From Gordonia hongkongensis (lineage in GTDB: Bacteria; Actinomycetota; Actinomycetes; Mycobacteriales; Mycobacteriaceae), in the NCBI RefSeq assembly GCF_023078355.1, contig NZ_CP095552.1, forward strand, positions 2,666,001-2,730,000: a stretch of DNA of 64,000 nt. Reading direction: 5' to 3'. A program made the position numbers and the translations under genes. The notes beneath the pieces were generated by a model. It was not told where the DNA came from. It made no database searches and saw only the letters and a list, made by a program, of their open reading frames with translations. Below are positions 1-9,616 of this stretch, piece by piece. The number at the start of each line of letters is the position of its first letter. Position 1 is the first letter of the stretch.

Positions 1-2577
1 GCCGTCCATGGGCACGAGTCGGTCGGGCTGCTGACCGGCGACAGTTCGATCAATCCCGATGCCCCGGTCGTCGTCATGACGACCGAGGTCGTCCGCAACA
101 TGATCTACGCCGAATCACGGGCCCTGGACGGTCTGTCCCACGTCGTCATGGACGAGGTCCACTTCCTGGCGGACCGGTTCCGCGGGGCGGTGTGGGAAGA
201 GGTGATCCTGCACCTCGAACCGTCGGTGCGGGTCGTCAGTCTGTCGGCGACGGTGAGCAACGCCGAGGAGTTCGGCGACTGGATCCAGACGGTTCGCGGT
301 GACACCTCGGTGATCGTCGACGAACACCGTCCGGTGCCGCTGTCCCAGCACATGCTCGTCGGGCAGCGACTGTTCGACCTGTTCGATCCGGCCGACACCG
401 GTCCGGCCCGCAAGGCCGGAACGCGACCGCGCGTCAATCCGGAGCTCAAACGCCAGATCCGGCACCGGATCCTGATGGCCGACGACGAGCGGGAGTCGTC
501 GCGCGGCCGTGGCCGAGGACGTGGCGGCGCGCCCCGTCGACGCGACGGACGGGGACCCGCGCTCTCCCGGCCGAACCTCGTCACGCGACTCGACCGCGAG
601 GGGCTGCTCCCCGCGATCGGTTTCATCTTCTCCCGTGTCGGTTGCGACGCCGCCCTGGCGCAGTGTCTGCGATCCGGGATCTCGCTTCTGACTCCCGCAG
701 AGATCGGCGAGGTCGACGCGATCGTCGACCGCCACCTCACCGAACTGGCGCCGGCCGACCTCGACGTGCTCGGGGTGCATGAGTGGCGTGAGGGGCTGCG
801 ACGCGGACTGGCCTCGCACCATGCGGGGATGCTCCCGACCTTCCGGCACACGGTCGAGGAACTTTTCGTGCGCGGCCTGGTCCGGATGGTGTTCGCCACC
901 GAGACGCTCGCGCTCGGCATCAACATGCCCGCTCGCTCGGTGGTTCTCGAGCGTCTCGTGAAGTACAACGGCGAATCGCACGTCGACCTGACGCCCGGCG
1001 AGTTCACGCAGCTGACCGGTCGCGCCGGCCGTCGCGGGATCGACGTCGAGGGTCACGCCGTCGTGGTGTGGACACCCGAGGTGGTGCCGGAGGAGGTCGC
1101 CGGCCTCGCCGGCGCGCGGACGTTCCCGCTGCGGAGTTCGTTCTCCCCGGAATACAACATGGCGGTCAACCTGCTCGGCCGATTGGGCCTGGACGGCGCG
1201 CGTGAGCTGCTCCATCGGTCGTTCGCCCAGTTCCAGGCCGATCGATCGGTCGTCGGTCAGGCGCGGAAGCTGGACGAGGCGCAACGGGCGTTGCGCAAGC
1301 TCGACGGCGAGCTGGCCCGCGCCGCGCAGGCGCGGGGGGTGGAACCCGATGGCGCCGAATCGGATTCGGACGACGGTCCGTACGCGGGCTTCCTCGGTTA
1401 CATCACTTTGCGCGAGGACATCCGCCGCCGCGAACGAGATCTGAAGTACCGCAAGCGGGTCAATACACACGACGCCATCACCGCTGACCTGGCCGCGCTC
1501 AAACGCGGTCATGTCATCGGCGTACCCGTCGGACGGCACCGCGGTCTGGCGGTCATCATCGAACCGGCCACGCAGGCGCAGGATCCCAAGCCGCTCGTAC
1601 TGACCGAGGACGCCTGGTGCGGACGCGTCGGTACCCGCGACTTCGTCAACCCGCCCGAGGTGCTGGGCAACATGCGGATGCCGAAGAACGCCGACCGACG
1701 CAGCGGGCGCGGTCGCCGCGACCTGGCGTCGGCGTTGCGATCGACCGGCATCGAGATGCCGCGCGGACGTCAGAAGAAGCGCGCCGACGCCGCCGACGAC
1801 ACCGAACTCGCGCACCTTCGGCGAACCCTGCGCGCGCATCCGGCACATCAGCTGTCCAACGGTGACGAGCTGTTCCGGCTCGCCGAACGCCGTAACCGGC
1901 TGGTGCGCGACATCGTCAACGCCGAGCGGAGCATCGGGGAGCGGACGTCCACCCTCGGGGTCACCTTCGATCACATCGTCGGCGTCCTCAGCGAGCTGGG
2001 ATATCTCGAGCGCGTCGCCGAGTCGACCGAGTCCACCGGGCACACGATGATGGTGACCGATTCGGGCAAGCTGCTCGGCCGTATCTACAGCGAGAGCGAC
2101 CTGGTCGTGACCGAGTGCATCCGAGCCGGGGTCTGGGACGAGTTGTCACCCGCGGACCTCGCCGCGGTCGTCGCCGCACTCGTCTACGAGAGCCGGCGCG
2201 ACAGTTACAGCGGGGTCGACGCCCTGCCCGGCAGCAGCTCGATGCGTGCGGCGATGGCCGCGACCGTCGAGATCTGGTCGCGGGTCACCGCGGTCGAGCA
2301 GCGTCATCGGGTCAGTCCGACACGCGAACCCGACACCGGTTTCTCGGTCGCCGTGGCCACGTGGGCGTCGGGTCGTTCGCTCGGCGAGGCCCTGTTGCTG
2401 GCGGGCGAACGCGGACAGCTGCTCTCTCCGGGCGACTTCGTGCGATGGAACCGGCAGGTCGTGGACCTGCTCGAGCAGATCCGACTCGGGGTGGGCTCCG
2501 ACACGCGCCTCGGTGGGACGGCGCGGGCAGCGGTCAAGGCCATCCGCCGCGGCGTGGTCGCCGCCGAGCTCGGCTGA
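1..2577 (+). CDS. helY: Ski2-like DEAD/DEAH-box RNA helicase HelY (5' end outside window)
   Basis: The reading frame is open from base 1, so the start lies upstream; 858 codons are visible. A DEVH box (VMDEVHFLADRF) sits near residue 50 of the visible part. It is followed by the SAT motif (LSATVSN), then the helicase C domain with ATETLALGINMPA and the QLTGRAGRRG motif, and a long C-terminal Ski2/DSHCT-type region. Family members are superfamily 2 ATP-dependent RNA helicases; M. tuberculosis HelY is about 906 aa, so most of the protein is present. Residues around visible 140-170 form an Arg/Gly-rich insertion, common in actinobacterial HelY. It is followed by a DUF4333 gene and a 5'-3' exonuclease, as around Rv2092c. 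RNA-processing role is family knowledge. Confidence 0.93.
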   Translation, partial: AVHGHESVGLLTGDSSINPDAPVVVMTTEVVRNMIYAESRALDGLSHVVMDEVHFLADRFRGAVWEEVILHLEPSVRVVSLSATVSNAEEFGDWIQTVRGDTSVIVDEHRPVPLSQHMLVGQRLFDLFDPADTGPARKAGTRPRVNPELKRQIRHRILMADDERESSRGRGRGRGGAPRRRDGRGPALSRPNLVTRLDREGLLPAIGFIFSRVGCDAALAQCLRSGISLLTPAEIGEVDAIVDRHLTELAPADLDVLGVHEWREGLRRGLASHHAGMLPTFRHTVEELFVRGLVRMVFATETLALGINMPARSVVLERLVKYNGESHVDLTPGEFTQLTGRAGRRGIDVEGHAVVVWTPEVVPEEVAGLAGARTFPLRSSFSPEYNMAVNLLGRLGLDGARELLHRSFAQFQADRSVVGQARKLDEAQRALRKLDGELARAAQARGVEPDGAESDSDDGPYAGFLGYITLREDIRRRERDLKYRKRVNTHDAITADLAALKRGHVIGVPVGRHRGLAVIIEPATQAQDPKPLVLTEDAWCGRVGTRDFVNPPEVLGNMRMPKNADRRSGRGRRDLASALRSTGIEMPRGRQKKRADAADDTELAHLRRTLRAHPAHQLSNGDELFRLAERRNRLVRDIVNAERSIGERTSTLGVTFDHIVGVLSELGYLERVAESTESTGHTMMVTDSGKLLGRIYSESDLVVTECIRAGVWDELSPADLAAVVAALVYESRRDSYSGVDALPGSSSMRAAMAATVEIWSRVTAVEQRHRVSPTREPDTGFSVAVATWASGRSLGEALLLAGERGQLLSPGDFVRWNRQVVDLLEQIRLGVGSDTRLGGTARAAVKAIRRGVVAAELG

Positions 2578-2788
2578 ACCGCGCCGTCGACCTCCGCCGA
2601 CGAGTGTGGGCCGGTGTCGGTTCACCGGACGACGCGACGCCGGGCCACGCGCGATGTTCGCTGATAGTCCCAGGCCGCTGAGGTAACGTTCATCCCGCAT
2701 TCGGTGTCGGCGTGTCCTGCCCCGATACTGCCGCGACGTCACAGTTCGCCGGCACCCGTCCGGGTGAACGGCCGAGTGGGAGGGACTC

Positions 2789-3679
2789 ATGACCGACCCG
2801 TACAACCCCAACCCGTCCCAGCCGAATCCCTCCGGTGATCAGTCCGGTCCCGACGGCAAGACCGAGATCGTGAACCTCCCCGGCGCCACTCCGACGGGCG
2901 CCCCGCAGGCCGACCCGACCACCATGGCCCCCAACCCGGGCTCCGCCAACCCCGGGTCACAGAACCCGGGTTATGGTCAGCCGCAACAGAATCCGTACCA
3001 GCAGAATCCCTACCAGCAAAACCCGTACCAGCAGCCGGGTGGGCCGACGGGCCAGCCGCCCCAGTCGGCCCCGTCTCAGTCCCAGCCGACTCAGGTCGGT
3101 CAGCCGGCGCAGTACGGGCAACCGGCCGGTCAGCCCTACGGGCAGCCCGGCGGTCAGTATGGCGCCGAGCAATACGGAGCCGGTCAGTACGGGGGCCCGG
3201 GTCAGTACGGGCCCGGTCAGTACGGGGCACCCGGACAGTACGGCCAGCAGCCCCCCGGCCAGGATCCGTACGCCCAGAACCAATACGGGCAGAACCAGTA
3301 CGGACAGAACCAGTACGGGGGCGGCGACCAGTTCAGCGGAATGGCGACCGGGAAGTCGAACAAGACCGCCCGGACGCTGATGTTCGTCGGCGGCGGCGCG
3401 CTGCTCCTCATCGCCGCGATCGTGCTGATCACCGCATTCCTCTTCCCCGGATGGGCACCGAAGAACCTCGATCAGCAGGCGGCGCAGGACGGCGTGCAGA
3501 AGATCCTCACCGAGGACTACCAGGCCAGCGACGTCTCCGACGTCCAGTGCCCGTCGGGGCAGCGGGTGGAGACCGGAGCGTCGTTCACGTGCTCGGTCAC
3601 CGTCGGCGGGCAGCAGCAGCAGGTCACCGTCACGTTCATCGACGACGACGGCCGCTACGAGGTCTCGCGCCCCAGCTGA
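2789..3679 (+). CDS. DUF4333 membrane protein with Pro/Gln/Tyr-rich N-terminal tail
   Basis: A 296-aa protein whose first ~185 residues are a low-complexity Q/P/G/Y/N-rich tail with repeats such as QNPYQQNPYQQ and GQYGxGQYG. One transmembrane helix follows (LMFVGGGALLLIAAIVLITAFLF), then a ~75-residue C-terminal DUF4333 domain with two cysteines (VQCPSGQ, FTCSV) that probably form a disulfide outside the cell. The ATG is preceded by GGGAGG at good spacing. The protein is anchored with the DUF4333 domain probably extracytoplasmic and the disordered tail cytoplasmic. Function is not known. M. tuberculosis has an equivalent gene (Rv2091c) in the same place between helY and the exonuclease. Confidence 0.85.
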   Translation: MTDPYNPNPSQPNPSGDQSGPDGKTEIVNLPGATPTGAPQADPTTMAPNPGSANPGSQNPGYGQPQQNPYQQNPYQQNPYQQPGGPTGQPPQSAPSQSQPTQVGQPAQYGQPAGQPYGQPGGQYGAEQYGAGQYGGPGQYGPGQYGAPGQYGQQPPGQDPYAQNQYGQNQYGQNQYGGGDQFSGMATGKSNKTARTLMFVGGGALLLIAAIVLITAFLFPGWAPKNLDQQAAQDGVQKILTEDYQASDVSDVQCPSGQRVETGASFTCSVTVGGQQQQVTVTFIDDDGRYEVSRPS

Positions 3680-3745
3680 CTCGACCGGCTGCGAGCTCCA
3701 GCCTCAACCGACTGTGACATCCGGCCTCAGCCGGCTGCGACATGC

Positions 3746-3766
3746 GGCCTCAGCCGGCCTGAGGCC
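3746..3766. terminator. Hairpin between convergent genes
   Basis: Perfect 8-bp stem GGCCTCAG / CTGAGGCC with a 5-nt loop, lying at the shared 3' ends of the DUF4333 gene (plus) and the exonuclease gene (minus). There is no clear U-tract. Two direct repeats of the form TGYGACATSCGGCCTCAGCCGG overlap it. It could act as a bidirectional terminator. Confidence 0.4.
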
Positions 3767-4727
3767 AGCCGAGAGCCTTGGCCAGCCTGCCCACCGACGC
3801 TCCGATACCCAGCTCCTCGACGAGCTCCGCGAGGGCCGCGGGGTCGGCGGGCTCGGCCGGGAGGATGTCCGAACCGCTGTCGATCGTCTCGGCGTCGGTG
3901 CGCACGGAGACGACGGTCCGCGCCGCCTGCAGGTACTCGACCGAGGCGAGCAGTGTCTTGCGGCTCCGTGTCGGAACCGATGACGACGGGTCGGCGGCAG
4001 CCGCCTCCAGGGCGTCGAGGCTGCCGTACTCGGTGATCAGTTTCGCCGCGGTCTTCTCGCCGATACCGGCCACGCCCGGCAGACCGTCCGAGGGATCTCC
4101 GCGCAACATCGACATCTCCGCGTAGCCGATACCCGCGCGCTCGACCGGCACGCCGTATTTCTCGGCGACCTCCACCGGGCCCATCATCTCGGCCTTCGCC
4201 AGACCGCGGCCGACGTACAGAACGCGCACCGGGACGGGATCGTCGGCGACCACCTGCAGCAGGTCCCGGTCACCGCTGACCACGATCACCGGATCGTTCG
4301 CCTCGTCGTAGGCGAGTGTGCCGATCACGTCGTCGGCCTCACAACCGACGGCGCCCGAGGTGGCGATGCCCGCTGCCGCGAGAACGGCCATGATCATGTC
4401 GACCTGCGGGGTGAGGGTGTCGGGTACCTCTTCGACGTCGATGTCCCGGCCCTCGACGTCGGTCCCACCGTCGGGGACCGCGACGCGATGGGCCTTGTAG
4501 GTGGGGATCAGGTCGGTGCGGAACTCGGGGCGCCAGTCGAGATCGAGGCACACCACCAAGCGTGTTGGGCGTTCGCGCACCACGAGATTGGCGATCGTGT
4601 CGACGAAACCGCGTACGGCGTTGACCGGTCGCCCATCCGGGCTGGTCATCTTCTCCGGCAGCGCGAAGAACGATCGGAACCACAGGCTGGCGCCGTCGAG
4701 CAGCATCAACGAATCCGTCACCCCCAC
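3750..4727 (-). CDS. 5'-3' exonuclease (Pol I N-domain / FEN-like)
   Basis: 325-aa stand-alone homologue of the 5'-3' exonuclease domain of DNA polymerase I. Visible: the N-terminal [16 protein letters not shown], a helical-arch segment with YKAHR, acidic metal-binding residues in [14 protein letters not shown] and [12 protein letters not shown], and the helix-hairpin-helix core [22 protein letters not shown]. It probably removes 5' flaps or RNA primers. The start is GTG, 33 bp from the divergent pepE start; a second in-frame GTG lies two codons on. Rv2090 holds the same position in M. tuberculosis. Confidence 0.92.
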   Translation of the reverse strand: MGVTDSLMLLDGASLWFRSFFALPEKMTSPDGRPVNAVRGFVDTIANLVVRERPTRLVVCLDLDWRPEFRTDLIPTYKAHRVAVPDGGTDVEGRDIDVEEVPDTLTPQVDMIMAVLAAAGIATSGAVGCEADDVIGTLAYDEANDPVIVVSGDRDLLQVVADDPVPVRVLYVGRGLAKAEMMGPVEVAEKYGVPVERAGIGYAEMSMLRGDPSDGLPGVAGIGEKTAAKLITEYGSLDALEAAAADPSSSVPTRSRKTLLASVEYLQAARTVVSVRTDAETIDSGSDILPAEPADPAALAELVEELGIGASVGRLAKALGWPQAG

Positions 4728-4760
4728 ACTCTGTCATGAGTCGGCGGTAGTGTTCGTCGC

Positions 4761-5925
4761 ATGGCATCTGGGAGTGGGGCAGCACGGGTCGCGACGGCGG
4801 GCGAGGGGACCGGAGCCGGGCCACTCTTCGAGGCGCAGGTCTATCGCGACCGGGTCCGCCGCGCCGCCGAACTCACCCGCGCCGCGGAGTTGGACGCGCT
4901 GGTCGTCGCCCCCGGGCCGGACCTGCGGTACCTCATCGGTTCCCGGGCGGAGACCTTCGAACGGCTCACGGCGCTCGTGATCCCCGCGACCAGTGATCCC
5001 CGATTGGTGATCGCGCGGCTCGAGGTCCCGTCGCTGTCGTCCTCCGCGGTCGGTGATCTCGACATCGAGGTGGCCGACTGGGTCGACGGCGACGACGCCC
5101 ACGCTCTCGCATTGGCCGGATTGCCGTCGCAGCCGCGGATCGCGGTCTCCGACTCCATGCCCGCCCTCCACGTCATCCCGCTGGCCCGACACACCGGCGC
5201 CACACCGCAATTGGCGACCGACGTGCTCCGCGAACTGCGAATGATCAAAGACGCCGCGGAGGTCGACGCGCTCCGCCGCGCGGGTGCCGCGATCGACCGG
5301 GTGCACTCGCGGATGGGGGACTGGCTGATCCCCGGCCGCACCGAACGCGAGGTCGCCGCCGACATCGCCGCCGCGATCCTCGAGGAGGGACACACCGAGG
5401 CGGCCTTCATCATCGTCGGGTCGGGACCGAATGGAGCCGATCCCCACCACGAATTCTCCGACCGGGTCATCGAGCGGTCCGACATCGTCGTGATCGACAT
5501 CGGCGGCCCGGTAGAGCCGGGCTACAACTCCGACTCGACGCGCACCTACTGCTTCGACGATCCGCCCGCCGAGATCGCCGACGCCTACGCCGCCCTGCTC
5601 GCGGCCCAACGCGCGGCGGTGGCCGCCGTCCGGCCGGGGGTGAGCGCGTCCTCGATCGATGCGGCGGCGCGTGATCTTCGCCGAGCGCGGCCTGGCCGAT
5701 CGGTTCATCCACCGGACGGGCCATGGGATCGGGCTGTCGGTACACGAGGAGCCGTACATCGTCGGCGGCAACGACATCCCGTTGCGCACCGGTATGGCGT
5801 TCAGCGTCGAGCCGGGGGTGTACGTGCCCGGTCACTGGGGTGCCCGCATCGAGGACATCGTCGTCGTGACCGATGACGGCTGCGAGTCGCTGAACAACCG
5901 CCCGCACGAACTCGTCCGGTTGTAG
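4761..5925 (+). pseudogene. pepE: M24 Xaa-Pro aminopeptidase (PepE-like), frameshifted
   Basis: The N-terminal frame (from ATG 4761) encodes a creatinase-type N domain and the start of a pita-bread M24 fold, with metal ligands in VVIDIGG and YNSDSTRTY. After residue ~305 (SIDAAARD) homology jumps to another frame, which supplies RFIHRTGHGIGLSVHEEPYI, the FSVEPGVYV metal site and the C-terminus ending at 5925. Joined, the product would be about 387 aa, normal for the family. The shift maps to CGTGA at 5670-5674. Restoring a second tandem CGTGA would give AARDVIFAERGL and repair the frame, so loss of one copy of a 5-bp repeat (true mutation or assembly error) explains it. Confidence 0.85.
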
Positions 5926-5952
5926 GCGAAATTCGACCGGTGAACCTCATTT

Positions 5953-5986
5953 CGACTGCTGGACTTCGATCGAGGTCCAGCAGTCG
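5953..5986. repeat. Long perfect hairpin, dispersed element copy 1
   Basis: CGACTGCTGGAC and GTCCAGCAGTCG form a perfect 12-bp stem around a TTCGATCGAG loop that is itself partly palindromic, followed by GAGTTGAAGT. It lies in the 373-bp gap between the pepE remnant (plus) and the F420 reductase gene (minus), so it may terminate both. The core GGACTTCGATCGAGGTC recurs in a larger inverted repeat at 35580-35649. The rest of the gap (5987-6298) holds a tail copy of the dispersed repeat (GTCACGAAGGGTCCGGCGACC) and no gene. Confidence 0.55.
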
Positions 5987-6298
5987 AGTTGAAGTTCGCT
6001 GGTTGGCGGGTTTGAATCCGGGGGCGCGTCACGAAGGGTCCGGCGACCGAGCCTGCCAAACCGTCGGGTGGTAGGTCCGTGGATCTCATCGCGCCCGGTG
6101 TTCAGATGTTCTGCGAACCGTCGGGGTATGTCGGGTCGGCGGTTGATGTGTTCGGGGTTGGGTGGTGCGCCGGGTTCAGGGTTGAGTCGCCAGGCGCAGC
6201 GGCCTTCGTCGGGTCCGTTGCGGACCACCCGGGTGGTGTATTGGCCGGGCCGGTGCCGGACGGCTCCGCAAGAAGCATCCGACTTCCGACGCGCGTCA

Positions 6299-6700
6299 CT
6301 AGCTGAACAGCGACGCCGAACCCAGTACGCGACTCACGCTTATCTCGATCACGACGCGGCGCGGGTTCGGCCTGGGCTCCCGGTATCGCTGGGCGTAGCG
6401 CTGCTCGGCCTCGCGCACGCGCTCGGGCTCACGACGCACCGTGGCGGGACCCTCCAGGGTCAGCCATCGCGGGCCGTCGACGTTGGTGACGGCCGCGTAG
6501 CCACCCCGCTCGGTGTTGCGGACCTTCTGATTGCCGTCCGAGGTGATGACCCTCGCCAGGCCGGCGTCGGGATCCCAGGTGAACCCGACGGCCACGGCAT
6601 GGGGGGTGCCGTCGGCGCGCAGCGTGGTGAGGGTCCCGAGGTGGCGTTCGACGAGGAAGGCGAGCGCATCGGGCCCGAGATCGGCGGCGGTACGAGGCAT
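6299..6700 (-). CDS. PPOX-fold F420H2-dependent reductase (Rv2074-like biliverdin reductase)
   Basis: 133-aa split-barrel flavin/deazaflavin reductase fold. Visible: the N-terminal [29 protein letters not shown], the strand [22 protein letters not shown], and the C-terminal helix and ISVSRVLG ending typical of the TIGR F420-PPOX group. Its place next to an SDR and cobL matches Rv2074, reported as an F420H2-dependent biliverdin reductase. That substrate is inferred from the M. tuberculosis protein and not visible in the sequence. The ATG faces a divergent SDR start 64 bp away. Confidence 0.82.
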   Translation of the reverse strand: MPRTAADLGPDALAFLVERHLGTLTTLRADGTPHAVAVGFTWDPDAGLARVITSDGNQKVRNTERGGYAAVTNVDGPRWLTLEGPATVRREPERVREAEQRYAQRYREPRPNPRRVVIEISVSRVLGSASLFS

Positions 6701-6763
6701 GACACCAAACTAGCCGCGACGCCGCACACGGTCGGTCGCGGGGCCGATGCGATACTGGCAGCC

Positions 6764-7561
6764 ATGGCGTCACGCAGCAGAGGGGCATCAGCGCGTCCGG
6801 ACACCGACCCGTCCGGTGCCCTCGTGCTGTTCGGCGGCCGCAGCGAGATCGGCGTCGCGACGGCGGCGCGCCTCGCACCCGGGCGGACCGTCGTCCTGGC
6901 GGCCCGCCGTCCCGACGACCTCGCGGCCGAGTCCGCACGACTGCTCGACGCCGGTGCAACCGAGGTACACACCGTCGCCTTCGACGCGAACGACACCGAC
7001 AGCCACCCAACGCTCGTCGAGTCGTTGGCGCAGCGACACGGGCCGATCGGGATCGCGATCATCGCGTTCGGCATCCTCGGCGACCAGGCCCGCGCCGAAA
7101 CCGATGCGGCGCATGCACTTCAGATCGCCCACACCGACTACTACGCCCACATCAGCGTGCTGACCCCGCTCGCTTCGGTACTGCGCACGCAGGGCTCCGG
7201 AACCATCATCGTCTTCTCCTCGGTCGCCGGTGTCCGGGTGCGCCGCGCCAACTACGTCTACGGGTCGACGAAGGCGGGCCTCGACGGATTCGCGAGCGGA
7301 CTCGCGGATGCGCTGCACGGCACCGGCGCTCGCCTGCTGCTGGCCCGCCCGGGCTTCGTGATCGGCGCGATGACCCGCGACCTGATGGCGTCCGGGGTGA
7401 AGCCGGCCCCGCTGTCGCGGGATGCCGAGCAGGTCGCCGACGCGGTGGCTCATGCCTATCGCAAGGGCCGCGGCGAGGTCTGGATCCCGGGGACGTTGCG
7501 TCCGTTGTTCTTCGGGATGCGACTACTGCCGCGTGCCGTGTGGCGGAGACTGCCCCGATGA
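6764..7561 (+). CDS. SDR oxidoreductase, DprE2/Rv2073c-like
   Basis: 265-aa short-chain dehydrogenase. The nucleotide-binding glycine segment is FGGRSEIGVATA near residues 22-33; catalytic residues are the Ser in VFSSVAGVRVRR and the YxxxK of YVYGSTKAG. The C-terminal end (IPGTLRPLFFGMRLLPRAVWRRLP) is the membrane-associated tail seen in DprE2-type decaprenylphosphoryl sugar reductases. M. tuberculosis has a DprE2 paralogue, Rv2073c, immediately before cobL, as here. The chosen ATG is the first giving a normal N-terminus; its stop overlaps cobL's ATG, so the two are translationally coupled. The substrate is unknown. Confidence 0.85.
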   Translation: MASRSRGASARPDTDPSGALVLFGGRSEIGVATAARLAPGRTVVLAARRPDDLAAESARLLDAGATEVHTVAFDANDTDSHPTLVESLAQRHGPIGIAIIAFGILGDQARAETDAAHALQIAHTDYYAHISVLTPLASVLRTQGSGTIIVFSSVAGVRVRRANYVYGSTKAGLDGFASGLADALHGTGARLLLARPGFVIGAMTRDLMASGVKPAPLSRDAEQVADAVAHAYRKGRGEVWIPGTLRPLFFGMRLLPRAVWRRLPR

Positions 7562-8844
7562 CCTCCGCGGAATCCGCTGCGGTGATGTCCGCATTCGTCG
7601 TGGTGGGTATCGGCGCCGACGGTTGGTCCGGTCTGGGCGAGACCGTCCGCAACGAACTTCGCCGCGCCCGCGTGATCTACGGCGCCGCACGCCAACTGGC
7701 GCTGCTCGGCGGCGCGGTGCCCGAACTGGACGCCGAACTGCGACCGTGGCGGTCGCCGATGTCGGAACACCTCGCAGAAGTGGTCGAGAGCGAGGACACG
7801 GACGCCGTTCACCCGGGCACGATTCACATCCTGGCCAGCGGCGACCCGATGTTCCACGGCGTCGGTGCGAGCATCATCGCGCGCGTCGGTGCCGACCGGG
7901 TACGGGTGTATCCGGCCGTGTCGAGCGCGAGCCTCGCCTGTGCGCGTCTGGGCTGGGACCTCGCCACGACCCGGATCGTCAGTGCGGTGCGCGCCGAGCC
8001 GGGAGTCGTGCTCGGCGAGGTCACCGACGGGGCTCGCGTGCTGGTCTTGAGCCGCGACGAGACCACACCCGCCGCACTCGCCGGCATCCTGGTCGACGCC
8101 GGTTTCGGCGCGTCGACGATGACCGTCCTCGAGCAGCTCGGTGGGCCGGCCGAACAGATCGCCACCGGTGCGGCCGTAACCTGGCGCCGCCGGGCCGGCG
8201 ACCCGCTCAACATCGTCGCCGTCGACTGCGTCGGACCCCGCCGGTCCCGGCTCCCGGGGCGGCCGGACGACACCTACGAACACGACGGCCAGATCACCAA
8301 GTCGACGATCCGTGCCCTCACCGTGTGCGCGCTGGAACCGGCCGGCGCGCAGGTCCTCTGGGACATCGGGGCCGGATCGGGCAGTGTGACGATCGAGTGG
8401 TTGCGTGCGGACGACCGGGGAGTGGCCGTCGCGTTCGAACGCGACCCCGATCGCGCTGATCGGTTGCGGCGCAACGCCACCCGGCACGGGGTCGCGCATC
8501 GGCTCTCGGTGAGGGGACCGGCTCCCGACGATCTGTCCGACGCGCCGCAGCCGGATGCCGTCTTCATCGGTGGCGGACTGGACGAGGAGATCCTCTCGCT
8601 CGTCTGGGCCAGGCTGCCGGACTCGGCGCGGCTCGTCGTGAACGCGGTGACCGTGGAGAACCAGACGCTCGTCACGCGCTGGCACGCCCGACACGGCGGT
8701 GAGCTACGACGCCTGTCGGTCGAAACCGTGGCACCGCTCGGCACGATGCACACCTGGCGCCCGGCTCTGCCGATCGTGCAGTGGGCCGTCGCGAAGACGG
8801 CACCCCACGCTGCCGCCTCGGATTCGACGGAGGCGCTCCGTTGA
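7558..8844 (+). CDS. cobL: Precorrin-6Y C5,15-methyltransferase (decarboxylating) CobL
   Basis: 428 aa, two methyltransferase domains as in CobL (CbiE + CbiT). The N-terminal CbiE part has VVVGIGADGWSGL and LASGDPMFHGVGASI. The CbiT part from about residue 240 carries the SAM motif WDIGAGSGSVTIEW and FIGGGLDEE. The enzyme methylates C5 and C15 of precorrin-6B and decarboxylates the acetate side chain. The ATG overlaps the SDR stop (ATGA), and its own TGA overlaps a TTG start of cobM, so cobL-cobM-cobK form a coupled operon. Confidence 0.94.
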   Translation: MTSAESAAVMSAFVVVGIGADGWSGLGETVRNELRRARVIYGAARQLALLGGAVPELDAELRPWRSPMSEHLAEVVESEDTDAVHPGTIHILASGDPMFHGVGASIIARVGADRVRVYPAVSSASLACARLGWDLATTRIVSAVRAEPGVVLGEVTDGARVLVLSRDETTPAALAGILVDAGFGASTMTVLEQLGGPAEQIATGAAVTWRRRAGDPLNIVAVDCVGPRRSRLPGRPDDTYEHDGQITKSTIRALTVCALEPAGAQVLWDIGAGSGSVTIEWLRADDRGVAVAFERDPDRADRLRRNATRHGVAHRLSVRGPAPDDLSDAPQPDAVFIGGGLDEEILSLVWARLPDSARLVVNAVTVENQTLVTRWHARHGGELRRLSVETVAPLGTMHTWRPALPIVQWAVAKTAPHAAASDSTEALR

Positions 8845-9616
8845 CCGTCTACTTCATCGGGGCCGGCCCGGGTTCGCCCGATCTCATCACGGTGCGCGGA
8901 GCGCGGCTGCTGGGGGAGTGTCAGACCTGTGTCTATGCCGGGTCACTGGTGCCCCCGGAACTGCTCGACCTGTGTCCCGACGGTGCCGAACTGGTCGACA
9001 CGGCCCGGTTGCCGTTGTCGGACATCATCGATGTCATCGCGGCGGCCGTCGGTAAGGGGCACGACGTGGCCCGCCTCCACTCCGGTGACCTCTCCGTGTA
9101 CTCGGCGATGTCCGAGCAACAGCGTGAGCTGACCGCGCGCGGAATCGATCACGAGATCGTGCCCGGTGTCCCGGCGTTCGCGGCTGCCGCGGCGGCACTC
9201 GACACCGAACTCACCATCCCCGGTGTCGGCCAGAGCCTGCTGATCACGAGGGTCTCCACCCTGTCGACGGACATGCCGCCGGGGAGGACCTCGCGACCCT
9301 GGCCCGGACGGGGGTGACACTCGCGCTGCATCTCGCAGCCCATCGGGCCGAGGAGATCGTGGCGGCGCTAGCCCCGCACTACGGTCATGACTGCCCCACC
9401 GCCACAGTCGCTTTCGCCAGTCGGGAGAACGAGCAGATCGTGCGGTGTCCGCTCAACCGGTTGCCCGAGGCCCTCGACGCCGCCGACATCCGGAGGACCG
9501 CGGTCATCTTCGTCGGCCACGTGCTCGGCCCGCGCCGGTCGGACGTCACCGACAGCTATCTGTACTCGCACGCGCGGATGACCAAACTCCGCGCTGATCG
9601 CCACTCGGCGCCGTGA
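8841..9616 (+). pseudogene. cobM: Precorrin-4 C11-methyltransferase CobM, one-base frameshift
   Basis: Starts at TTG overlapping the cobL stop; begins VYFIGAGPGSPDLITVRG and contains the SAM-site LHSGDLSVYSAM and EIVPGVPAFAAAAA. The first frame runs off after TDMPPG. The homologous continuation (EDLATLARTGVTLALHLAAH...) is in the next frame and ends at 9616 with RRSDVTDSYLYSH, the normal CobM C-terminus. The break is at the G-run 9281-9284 (GGGG); one more G restores a single ~258-aa protein of normal length. CobM makes precorrin-5, so a real loss would block the pathway that the surrounding intact genes serve. A homopolymer sequencing error is therefore likely. Confidence 0.88.
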
